A program made the translations under genes and the position numbers. 64,000 bases of DNA from Alphaproteobacteria bacterium (GTDB lineage: Bacteria > Pseudomonadota > Alphaproteobacteria > Reyranellales > Reyranellaceae), in the NCBI GenBank assembly GCA_019235415.1, contig JAFAKN010000006.1, forward strand, positions 62,001-126,000. The letters are read 5' to 3'. Each line of letters opens with the position of its first letter. Position 1 is the stretch's first letter. Below are positions 41,861 through 50,688 of the stretch, piece after piece. The notes under the pieces were generated by a model. The model worked only from the letters and a program-made list of their open reading frames with translations. It ran no database searches and was not told the DNA's origin.

Positions 41861-43843
41861 ATGCCAACCTCAACGACGGACTTCACTTGGGGAGTCAATG
41901 CGCACGACCGCTCCTGGAACATGTTGTCAACTTCCCAGGAGCTCGACGTCGCGCAGAGCATGGGCCTGAAGTCGCTTCGCGTCGATATCTATGACGCCAG
42001 TGCGTCAACCATGAGCTGGCTGTCGTCGCTCGTCACGGAGGCGAGCAGCAGAGGGATGACCATCATGCCGGTCATCCTGCCTGACATGTCGGTAATCACC
42101 GACGAATCCTCAGGTTATGCCTGGGGGCAGCAGGTAGGATCGGCGCTTGCCGCTGCGTTTCCGCACCTGACATGGGAAGCCGGCAACGAGCTGGACGAGT
42201 TTGCGATCAACGACGGTACAACCGGCCAGAGCGCGTCTGACTACGACGACGGCCGCTACGGCATGGCGCTCGGCGCGATCAAAGGCCTGACGGATGGCAT
42301 CCACCAGGCCGACTCGACCGCACAGGTCGCGGTCGGCATCACGGGGCTTCATTTTGCTTTCCTGCAGCGCCTTGCCAGCGATGGCGCGAGCTGGGACATC
42401 ACCAGCGAGCATTACTATATCGGGCACGGGGATACGCAGATTCCCCAGGAGTTGGAAGGCGTGATCAGCCAAGTTGCCCAATTCAACAAACCTATCCTCA
42501 TGACTGAGTTCAACCAGGTTGACGGCAGCATGCTGTCGGCGACGGAGGAAGCCAACACACTCGTTGCCATGATGAGCACGATGCAAGGCCTGGCGGCAAA
42601 ATACCACGTCATCGGTGGCTACATTTACGAACTCCTCGACGAGCCGTCGCTTGCCGGCGGGGAGGCGCACTATGGCCTTGCAAACCAGACAGGCACCTTG
42701 AATCCCGCCGGTTTGGCTGTCCAACAGTACCTGGCGTCGTTGGCCGCGACCGGCAGTTCCCCGACCGTCGTTTCGGCCTCGGGACCCTCGACCGTGGACG
42801 GCGCGGGCTCCTCGCCGTCTGCCCCCGCGTCGTCAGGGTCCTCGTCGTCGGAGTCGACATCGGGATCCGCGACTTTGACGGAACAACTGGCGCACGACAC
42901 CGGCCTCTCATCGACCGACAACATCACCTCGGATCCCACGCTCGCGGGCAGCGCGGATCCGAATGCAACGGTCAACTTCGCAGTCGATGGGGCAGCGCCA
43001 TCAGCAACGACCACGGCGGACGCCAGCGGCGCATGGTCGTTCTCGCCAAGCGGACTGTCCGACGGACAGCATACCATCGTCGCGAGCGAAACCGATGCCT
43101 CAGGCAATACAGTCTCCTCTTCGCTGACCTTCACGCTCGATACGCAGGCCCCGCAGCCCGTATTCACCGAGTTGGCCTCGTCGAACGGCGAGACGGTTGT
43201 TAGCGGAACCACCGGGGGACCGTCAGGTGAAACGGTGCAGATCTTCGACGGCAAAACCTCGGTGGGGACGGCGACAACCGGCAGCGATGGAAGCTTCAGC
43301 CTTACCTTCTCCGCCGACCCGGCGGTGAAGCACGCTTACACGGCAACGGCGACCGATATTGCCGGCAATGTCGGAAATGCCTCGGGCAAGGCGTATGTCG
43401 GGAGCACAGGTCACGACCACATCGTCGGCTCGTCGGGACCGAATCTCATTGAGGGCGGTGGCGGCGCAGACACTCTCACCGGCGGCAGCGGCCAGAACAC
43501 CTTCACCTACACTGCCGCTTCCGACTCCACACCTGCGGCGCCCGACAAGATCACCAACTTCATCCACGGTACCGATAAAATCGATTTCACCAACATCGCA
43601 GGTATCAACGCTACCAACGGGGTGCCGCAATTCCAGGGCAATCTTCTGCCCGGTCACGGCCAGGCTACGCTCGACGCCCACAGCGTCGGCTTCTTCGAAT
43701 CGCACGGCAACACGGTTGTGCTGGTCAATACCAGCGCAACGCCAGAAACGGTCTCCCGCGCCGACACGCATTCGGCGGACATGAAGATCGTCCTCACCGG
43801 CGTCAATCTTCATCTCTCGGCGGATGACTTCCATCATTCGTAA
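41861..43843 (+). CDS. T1SS-type secreted glycoside hydrolase-like protein with Ig-like and RTX-like C-terminal domains
   Basis: FTWGVNAHDRSW, WEAGNELD, ILMTEFNQ; Ig-like repeats; GGGGADTLTGGSGQNTFTYTAASDSTPAAPDKITNFIHGTDKIDF RTX/M10-type module. Confidence 0.85.
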   Translation: MPTSTTDFTWGVNAHDRSWNMLSTSQELDVAQSMGLKSLRVDIYDASASTMSWLSSLVTEASSRGMTIMPVILPDMSVITDESSGYAWGQQVGSALAAAFPHLTWEAGNELDEFAINDGTTGQSASDYDDGRYGMALGAIKGLTDGIHQADSTAQVAVGITGLHFAFLQRLASDGASWDITSEHYYIGHGDTQIPQELEGVISQVAQFNKPILMTEFNQVDGSMLSATEEANTLVAMMSTMQGLAAKYHVIGGYIYELLDEPSLAGGEAHYGLANQTGTLNPAGLAVQQYLASLAATGSSPTVVSASGPSTVDGAGSSPSAPASSGSSSSESTSGSATLTEQLAHDTGLSSTDNITSDPTLAGSADPNATVNFAVDGAAPSATTTADASGAWSFSPSGLSDGQHTIVASETDASGNTVSSSLTFTLDTQAPQPVFTELASSNGETVVSGTTGGPSGETVQIFDGKTSVGTATTGSDGSFSLTFSADPAVKHAYTATATDIAGNVGNASGKAYVGSTGHDHIVGSSGPNLIEGGGGADTLTGGSGQNTFTYTAASDSTPAAPDKITNFIHGTDKIDFTNIAGINATNGVPQFQGNLLPGHGQATLDAHSVGFFESHGNTVVLVNTSATPETVSRADTHSADMKIVLTGVNLHLSADDFHHS

Positions 43844-44058
43844 TTCGCTGCGCGCGAGGTCGTACTCTAGAATCCGGTAGTTGACAGCGGCCTGCCCCGG
43901 TCAGCTGGAACCGCCCGCGGTTCAGCTGACCGGGTGTCGCTCTGGCAGGCTTCCGGCGAAACATCGAGGTGGGCGCGCACTGTCCATCGCTCTGAATGCC
44001 ACATCTGCATGTGTCCCCGACCGCGCGTTCGGCGCAGGCCGGCCGCCAACCTGCAACA

Positions 44059-44979
44059 TCACGGCAAACGACCGGCGGTGGTTCGGCGCCACACACTGTC
44101 CTTCACGGCCCCGCCGGCATAGCACGCGAGGAGGTCGATCTCCTCCCTGACATCGACAATGGACACGCTGTCGCTAAGCCAAACGCTGCCTGGCTCGATC
44201 CTTTGCCCATCAAACGTCGCGCCGCCCTTTAGCGGAATCAGCCACACGGGACGCTCGCGTGTGGCTTCGAGAATTCCGGAAGTGGCGAACGTCCAGTGCT
44301 CGACGACGAATGCGCATCCCGCCGCGAGTATGCGACGACCCGGCCAGAGCTCGCGCGGCTTGAACGGCGCGACATAGGGAATCGGGTTCGCAACCGCGAC
44401 GCCATCCTCCAAATGCAGCTCGCGGTCCGAACCATAGTCGTAAAGGCGATAGGTGACGTCGACATTCTGCTGGATCTCCACGACCACTAGGCCGCCACCC
44501 AAGGCATGCAGCGTACCTGCCGGCACGTACCAGAACTGGTTCGCTTGCACTGCTCTCCAGTCCAGCAGATCGACCAACGAGCCCGCCAGCGACGCCGCGC
44601 GAAGCTCCTCCTTGGTCATCGGCTTCAACGTACCGATCGCAATAGTGGCGTCGGGTTCGGCGCAGAGAATGTACCACGCTTCGCTCTTGCCGCGTTCATG
44701 GCCACGCGCCCGAGCACTCCCATCGCCGGGATGAACCTGGATCGAGAGTTTTTCGGACGTAAAGAGGTACTTTATGAGTAGCTCGGGATTGTCATGGCCA
44801 ACGTCTCGAGGACTCTGGAACCATACTTCGCCAACCCGCGGTAAGCCGAAAGGCGCATCATCGAAGCCTTGCCAGAGGTCATGTCTTCCCCAAGGCTTGT
44901 GGACCTGCTTGGCCTCAAGTCGATAGGTTGGCACGCGCGTCTCCGATGCCGATGCGGCGACGTTCAGCCCGAACCACAT
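44059..44979 (-). CDS. manA: mannose-6-phosphate isomerase, class I type
   Basis: LSIQVHPGDGSARARGHERGKSEAWYIL; NQFWYVPAGTLHALGGGLVVVEIQQNVDVTYRLYDYG. Confidence 0.88.
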   Translation of the reverse strand: MWFGLNVAASASETRVPTYRLEAKQVHKPWGRHDLWQGFDDAPFGLPRVGEVWFQSPRDVGHDNPELLIKYLFTSEKLSIQVHPGDGSARARGHERGKSEAWYILCAEPDATIAIGTLKPMTKEELRAASLAGSLVDLLDWRAVQANQFWYVPAGTLHALGGGLVVVEIQQNVDVTYRLYDYGSDRELHLEDGVAVANPIPYVAPFKPRELWPGRRILAAGCAFVVEHWTFATSGILEATRERPVWLIPLKGGATFDGQRIEPGSVWLSDSVSIVDVREEIDLLACYAGGAVKDSVWRRTTAGRLP

Positions 44980-45445
44980 GTATTTGTCCCCGGCCCTGCC
45001 GCCCATGCGGCGCACGGTGAACGACCTTCTTCCGCTTCCTGAGGCGGTCCAACAGCCTCGCGACGCTTGTCGGATGCCATCTGCCGCCCTGAGCGGCCGG
45101 AACTCCGCGCGCGTTCAATTCGCGGGCTATGGCTTTCGCCGACACGAACCCCGCTGCTTTCAAGCTTGAGAATATCGCGGCGAGTGCCTTGGCCCTGGCA
45201 TCTGCCGCTCTCCTGTTCACCTCGGCACCGTTGCCCCCGCGCTTGCCCGAGGACGTCATGCCCAATCGAGCCAACACGCGGCCGACGGACGTGGGATGCC
45301 AGTTACCGCCACGTGGGCACGCTACTCCTCTTCGGTTCAATTCGCTGGTTATTGCCCGCCAGGTCGTGAACCCATCGGCCTTGATCTTGCCGATGACCGG
45401 CGCCAGTCGCAAAGCGTATCGGGCAGTCTTTGATTTGCCTGCCAA
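44915..45445 (-). CDS. recombinase-domain-like protein with two tandem repeats and no catalytic resolvase domain
   Basis: WRAITSELNRRGVACPRGGNWHPTSVGRVLARL and AKAIARELNARGVPAAQGGRWHPTSVARLLDRL. Confidence 0.65.
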   Translation of the reverse strand: MAGKSKTARYALRLAPVIGKIKADGFTTWRAITSELNRRGVACPRGGNWHPTSVGRVLARLGMTSSGKRGGNGAEVNRRAADARAKALAAIFSSLKAAGFVSAKAIARELNARGVPAAQGGRWHPTSVARLLDRLRKRKKVVHRAPHGRQGRGQIHVVRAERRRIGIGDARANLST

Positions 45446-45677
45446 TAGATCGGTCCCCGCTTGTCTGGGCCCAGCCTATACAAAAGAGCAAACAGCATTC
45501 GCTACAAACCTGGATCAAAGCTGCGCTCGTCTTGTGCGGCGCCTCCGGCCGCTTTCTTTGTCGGGGTTCCGGTCGATGAAAGCAGGTTGCCGTTGCTTCA
45601 CGATGGCTTCGGTCGGTGCTTTCCCTGTCACAGTCTTATCGCGTGCGGAACCGGATTCACTGCACATATTTGGAAGG

Positions 45678-45872
45678 ATGCCTTTGTCGCCACAGTATCT
45701 AACCAGCAGGGCCCGCCGGTACCGGCACCTGGCCACAAAGATGCTGGCCCTTGCAGCGCACGCTCAGAATGACGCCGTAGCCCCTCGATTGCGTGAATTG
45801 GCCGAGAAGTTGGTGTCCGATGCGATGAGGGATGAACGAGAAGCGCAGGCGTTGATGGAAGAGTCGATATAA
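45678..45872 (+). CDS. 64-aa small helical protein
   Basis: MPLSPQYLTSRARRYRHLATKMLALAAHAQNDAVAPRLRELAEKLVSDAMRDEREAQALMEESI; upstream ggaagg near ATG. Confidence 0.6.
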   Translation: MPLSPQYLTSRARRYRHLATKMLALAAHAQNDAVAPRLRELAEKLVSDAMRDEREAQALMEESI

Positions 45873-47050
45873 AGACGGGCCGCTCGCCGGCCGACGCCTT
45901 GCCAAAGGTTGTCCACTTCAAAAAGAAAGCATTCCCCGCCATTCCTCCTTCGACTGCGAACTGCGTCGAAGGATACCTTCCAGACGATCCCAGCCACTCC
46001 GTCACCCCGTCAGCTCCTTCGCGGCGAGTTTGCGCTGATCCGGTCAACCTCCGGGTCGTCTTCGCGGCTGCGGCGCTAGCAAGAACCCTGCGTGGCGTCG
46101 TTCAAACCGCTGATGTATTCCGGGCATTGACCTGGGATGCGCATCGCCAGCCTTACGCCCTGCCCAAGGTCAACGGTGGTAAGCCATACGGCGCAACAAG
46201 GGTCGGCGCAAAGGATGTCGGCAACGTCGTCGCGACGCCGGTGGTCAATCCATGCCCGAGCACCGCAGCCGGGGCAGTGCCCATCCCACAGGACAAAGCG
46301 GTCACATGGAATAACCAATTTGGTTCACCGAGCAATGGAAGAGAATGGACATCGACATTCGACCCGTAGGTTCGTTGAAACCATGCTCAACACGCTCCTC
46401 GATCGTAGACATACTTTCTTCCGGCTGAAGGGTTTGCGGCTGCCTGTGTTCGACCAGCGCCATGCCTCGTTCGTGCGCCGTCACGTCAACGGGAATCGTT
46501 TGGGATCGAGTGGACGCGCAATAGGGGCTCCTCCATAGAGCTCGAGAGACAGGGGACCTCGGGAACCGGGCCGCTCGCGTTTGCCGACTCGGGACCTCGA
46601 GCAGGCGGCATTGACGCCGGGGACTCCGCCAAGCACAGGCAAAGTATCCCGTCCGTGCCTGTAGTCCTGTTCGAAAGGTATGAGGACCCCGTGCGAAGGT
46701 TGTGCGGCGGTGGAAAAGCTGCACCCGCCTCCGACAGAACCGCCTGTCCAACCTTCCGCCCAAAAGGCAACCTTAGAATGCTGTTTCATCACTCGATCGC
46801 CGAGTGAGGCACCGCGCGTATGCGATCGCCGCACCTGCCGTCCTTCCGACTGGCGCTCGTCGCAGAGCCCGCCGCGACCTGCAGCTCCTGCGGGTATCAC
46901 ACAAAGCGCGCGCCACGAGCACAGGCTCGGATTCGGCACGGGCGCTAAAACGTCAGCATGAGACATGCACCGCATACTCGACTCATGGCGAGCGCGGGGA
47001 CGGCATTGCGACAAAATCTGCATTTGAAATTGCGAACCGTGCCCGTGATC

Positions 47051-47251
47051 ATGCCGAGCTTGCTCGCCAAAGCCCTGAAGGCAGCAAGGCGACAGCATAG
47101 CCTTACCATTCGAGAGGCCGCGCAGTTGGCTGGAGTGAGCGCCGCAACGTATTCGAGGCTCGAGCGGGGTCAGCGGGCGCCGGACGTCGACACCTTGCTG
47201 AGGCTGACGTCGTTCATACTGTCTTTGCGCGAACGAGCGCGGCATCGATAG
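47051..47251 (+). CDS. XRE-family helix-turn-helix protein
   Basis: LAKALKAARRQHSLTIREAAQLAGVSAATYSRLERGQRAPDVDTLLRLTSFI. Confidence 0.75.
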   Translation: MPSLLAKALKAARRQHSLTIREAAQLAGVSAATYSRLERGQRAPDVDTLLRLTSFILSLRERARHR

Positions 47252-47391
47252 AGTGTTCAGCCGCGTGCTTTCAGAAGGTTGTCTATTCCGGTCGATTGCC
47301 TCTACATTGAGGATGGCGCCGAGCACTCGCCATATCCGATCGACCGAATTCCTCGCCTCGACCACGGATTCCAAATCCGGCTGCCCGGGCA

Positions 47392-48495
47392 CTAATGAGC
47401 CAATACCTTCAGACGATCCGTCGCCTCTTGAACCCCGGCGACTAGCGCTCGGCTATAGAGTTGTCGCGCTTTCTCGACATCAGGCTTCGTTCCGAGCGTT
47501 CCCCAGGCCGAAAGAACTTCCGGATCGTAGGTCTCTGCGAGAGCGTAAAGCGCTGCACCGTCACCGGTATCGGCGAGATGCTCGAGGATGCCGCGCGCCG
47601 CAGCGATGTTGCCCTGCTCGCGCAGCGAGACGGCCCGCGACATCAAGCGTTGAAAACTTGGCCGGGAAATAGCGGCTGCGACCTCGGGTGGATCGACAAG
47701 AGACGGCGTCTCTTGCGGCGTTGCGCCAGGAGGAGGATCGACAAGAGACGGCGTCTCTTGCGGCGTTGCGCCAAAAGGAGATGCATCCGCCGGCGCCCGG
47801 CTGGAAAGATCAGGCCGGGGCGATCCGAGGCTTTCCGCAAGCGCGCCCAATTGGTCCTGGAGCGCCAGGGCAAAGATACGTTCCTGCTGGAGTTCCTTGG
47901 CATAGCGAGCGGATCGTTCCTCTGCCGCCGTCAAAGCGCTGCGCAAATCCTCAATAGCTTGATCTTGTGTCGCCTTGTCAGTCGAGGCAGCTTCGACCAG
48001 GCGACGTTGTTCAGCAACGACGAGCTGCGTGTCTCGAGATCGCGGGCCAAGTGCAGCCTCACGTTCCCGCGCCACGATGGCGCTTCTGCCCTGAAGCCCA
48101 TCGGTATCGTGGGCGAAGTCTTCGCCGTGCTCCCGCCAGAGCAGCCCTGCCATAAGCACGCATAACATTGCGACAATCAACCCGATCGCCAACGGCGTCC
48201 AAAACGACACCGACCGCGGAGAAGTCTCACTTGGAGCCAGAGGCTTGGTCCGGGAGGGCAACTCGCTGACATCTCCCGGCACGACAAACAACTCTGCTAG
48301 GGGCACTCCGGTCGCTGACCCTTCGACGAAGGCCCACTCCTTTCCTTCATGGATGCGAATATCTCGGACTCGCCGTGGCGATTCGAACTGATCCACGCCA
48401 TGACTGGTCCATTGCACCAAATCTCCCTTCCTGACGCGCGTGCGCTGCGGCTGCTTGCGAAACTCCGGAATGCTTGCGAGGTTTGCCCTGCCCAT
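47392..48495 (-). CDS. single-TM protein with coiled coil and C-terminal TPR/Sel1-like helices
   Basis: WTPLAIGLIVAMLCVLMAGLLW TM; LMSRAVSLREQGNIAAARGILEHLADTGDGAALYALAETYDPEVL. Confidence 0.75.
   Translation of the reverse strand: MGRANLASIPEFRKQPQRTRVRKGDLVQWTSHGVDQFESPRRVRDIRIHEGKEWAFVEGSATGVPLAELFVVPGDVSELPSRTKPLAPSETSPRSVSFWTPLAIGLIVAMLCVLMAGLLWREHGEDFAHDTDGLQGRSAIVAREREAALGPRSRDTQLVVAEQRRLVEAASTDKATQDQAIEDLRSALTAAEERSARYAKELQQERIFALALQDQLGALAESLGSPRPDLSSRAPADASPFGATPQETPSLVDPPPGATPQETPSLVDPPEVAAAISRPSFQRLMSRAVSLREQGNIAAARGILEHLADTGDGAALYALAETYDPEVLSAWGTLGTKPDVEKARQLYSRALVAGVQEATDRLKVLAH
47690..47772 (-). repeat. 45-bp tandem repeat encoding GATPQETPSLVDPPP, each copy containing palindrome CAAGAGACG-G-CGTCTCTTG
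   Basis: Two near-identical copies read directly at 47690 and 47735. Confidence 0.9.
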
Positions 48496-48539
48496 GATCT
48501 CAGCCCCATCGCAGATGCCGGATGCTTTTAGCGTTCCGA

Positions 48540-49010
48540 TCAGGGCCGAACGTAGCTCCAGCCTTGTTCCTGCAGCTCCATCACGTGCACGACGCCGGAG
48601 CTCACCACCGACGCCTGCGCGACCAGCGGAATGTTGCCGTTTTCCCGCCGTGCCATGTTTTCTCTGGTATTGCCGCAGGCCTTGAAAGAGATCGTCGAGC
48701 CCGCTTCGGCCATCTTCCGCAGACGGTCCTTTACCGGCGACGTGTCATCGCGCAGCATATGCAGCCCTGGACCAAAAGCGACGACCTCTACCTGCACCGG
48801 TTCACCACGCGACTTGTAGTACTGCTCGACGTTGGTGGCGTTGTTCAGCGCGAGATTCATCGTTGCAGGCTCGTCTGAGTTAACCTGTAGCACCACGCGG
48901 TGGGTCTTTGCCCGCGGCTCGCTGCTTTCAAGCGTTGCCCTGCCGAACACAAAGTACGCGACCGCAGCGATCAGCACCACGGGAACGAGGTAGATAACTC
49001 TCTTCATCAA
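48540..49010 (-). CDS. DsrE-like family protein, membrane anchored
   Basis: N-term TM; HRVVLQVNSDEPATMNLALNNATNVEQYY...VEVVAFGPGLHMLRDDTSPVKDRLRKMAEAGSTISFKACGNT. Confidence 0.75.
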   Translation of the reverse strand: MMKRVIYLVPVVLIAAVAYFVFGRATLESSEPRAKTHRVVLQVNSDEPATMNLALNNATNVEQYYKSRGEPVQVEVVAFGPGLHMLRDDTSPVKDRLRKMAEAGSTISFKACGNTRENMARRENGNIPLVAQASVVSSGVVHVMELQEQGWSYVRP

Positions 49011-49681
49011 GGCCTCCGTTGCGGGATCGACGGGACGGATCCGCCGTCAGGCTGGACCGGTTGCTGTGGCCAATGACAGGCAGGAGCCATACGCGCCGAT
49101 ACGGCCTTCAGCTGGTCGATCCGATACCGTGCTTGCACAGCACCGTTCGGCAGATTCAAGCGAAGAGTCACGTTGCCGTCCCGCGGCAGTGAATCCAGGA
49201 ACCCCGCCGGGTCGGCCTTCAGTGCGAGCCCAGGCCCGGTCGCCGCCAGCGCGAGCGGCAAGCCGATCGGGCCTGCATCCTCGATGCTATAAGAGAAAGC
49301 GTAATCTTCCGGGCGGCGTGTAAAACCTGCGTTTGACAAAATGACGAGCTCGGAACGCCCGCCGCGGCAGCGGATCGAAAGTCGAAAATCCGCTTCGGAA
49401 TCGGTCGGCATCGAGATCGCAATCGCAACCGGCGAGTAGTCCAGCGGGGAAGTTGTCTCGCTCACGACCCACTCGGTGACCAACGGCCGTTTCGGCGTCT
49501 GCGGTTGTTGCGGCGACGTACGGCGAGGGCCGAGCTCGTTGGCCACGCGGTCGAGGCATTCCACACGCTCGATACCCAGCAACGCTGAGCAGGCCTGCAG
49601 CTTGTCCACGACACCGGGAGAAACCTGTGCAAGCGACGCGCCGGCTGGCAACGTGCAGGCGAGGAGCACCGCGGATTTCAT
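49007..49681 (-). CDS. VasI/TagO-like periplasmic protein
   Basis: Signal peptide; ...CSALLGIERVECLDRVANEL...WVVSETTSPLDYSPVAIAISM. Confidence 0.6.
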   Translation of the reverse strand: MKSAVLLACTLPAGASLAQVSPGVVDKLQACSALLGIERVECLDRVANELGPRRTSPQQPQTPKRPLVTEWVVSETTSPLDYSPVAIAISMPTDSEADFRLSIRCRGGRSELVILSNAGFTRRPEDYAFSYSIEDAGPIGLPLALAATGPGLALKADPAGFLDSLPRDGNVTLRLNLPNGAVQARYRIDQLKAVSARMAPACHWPQQPVQPDGGSVPSIPQRRP

Positions 49682-50688
49682 CGGCTGCTCGCAGACTTTC
49701 GCTCCTGCCGGTCAAGCCACTCCTGCGCGGCTGGAAAGCGAGTCAGCCCGGGGACCGTCCCTCGAAGGTTGACTGTTCTCCAGTTGTTGTCGAATCCAGC
49801 GACCTGCAGGCGCTCGATACGCGAAAACAAGTGGTCGGTGAATCGGGCGACTCGCTGATACCGGTTGCTGCCAGCCGGCCAGTTGTAAGCAACCAGAACG
49901 GTCGGCACGGAAATGGTCGATATGCGCTCCCCCTCCTTGACCAAGGCCGGATAGTCTGAATTTTCCAACACCGCGGGCAGATAATAGTCCTCGAAGCGCG
50001 CCTCGTAGGGCACCGACAAGAAGTGGAACCCCCCGTCCCACCGGTTACGCAGAAAGGCGTCGACCGGCTTCGAGGTCACAAACACGACGGCGGCCATGTC
50101 GGCGCCGGCGCGCAGCTGCTGCAGGGCCACCGGGTGAGGAATAAAGGTCTGTTTCACGTCGATCCCCAATCGACTAAAAATCATCGGTCCTGAATAGGCT
50201 GCGGTCGTCCCCAAGGTGTTGAAGTTTACCTTCTTTCCAGCGAGGTCCTCGAGGGTGTTGATCTCTGGCCGCACGAACACGTGCAATTGAGATGGAAACA
50301 GATTGACCAGATAGGTTACGTGGCGCCGGATGTCGGGGAGCTGGATATGATATTCGTCGAGCGCATCTGCATTGATTATCGCGAGATCGATACCGCGCAG
50401 ATAAAGCAGTGAATTGAGATTCTCGGTCGGCCCCCGCGTGACAATCGGCAAGACATGCAAGTTTTCTCCGTCATCGACGATCCGAGCCATTTCGGACGCG
50501 AGGCGAAGGGGTGCTCCTTCAAGGAGACCGGCGGCTAGGCCCACCGTCCATGCGTTGAACCTTTCCTGCTGTGCTTCGTACCTCGGCATGCGGCGCCCAA
50601 CTTGGTCCTGGGCTCCGGCGGTTGACAACATAGCCACCGAAGTGAGCAGCAAGATCGCCAACAGCGCCGCGCCGAGCTTGCTGATCAT
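49678..50688 (-). CDS. TAXI-family TRAP transporter solute-binding protein
   Basis: TVGLAAGLLEGAPLRLASEMARIVDDGENLHVLPIVTRGPTENLNSLLYLRGIDLAIINADAL. Confidence 0.85.
   Translation of the reverse strand: MISKLGAALLAILLLTSVAMLSTAGAQDQVGRRMPRYEAQQERFNAWTVGLAAGLLEGAPLRLASEMARIVDDGENLHVLPIVTRGPTENLNSLLYLRGIDLAIINADALDEYHIQLPDIRRHVTYLVNLFPSQLHVFVRPEINTLEDLAGKKVNFNTLGTTAAYSGPMIFSRLGIDVKQTFIPHPVALQQLRAGADMAAVVFVTSKPVDAFLRNRWDGGFHFLSVPYEARFEDYYLPAVLENSDYPALVKEGERISTISVPTVLVAYNWPAGSNRYQRVARFTDHLFSRIERLQVAGFDNNWRTVNLRGTVPGLTRFPAAQEWLDRQERKSASSR

Noticed and set aside
47690-47772. Possible CRISPR array
   Set aside because: Only two copies, period 45 bp, in-frame within a CDS, no spacers
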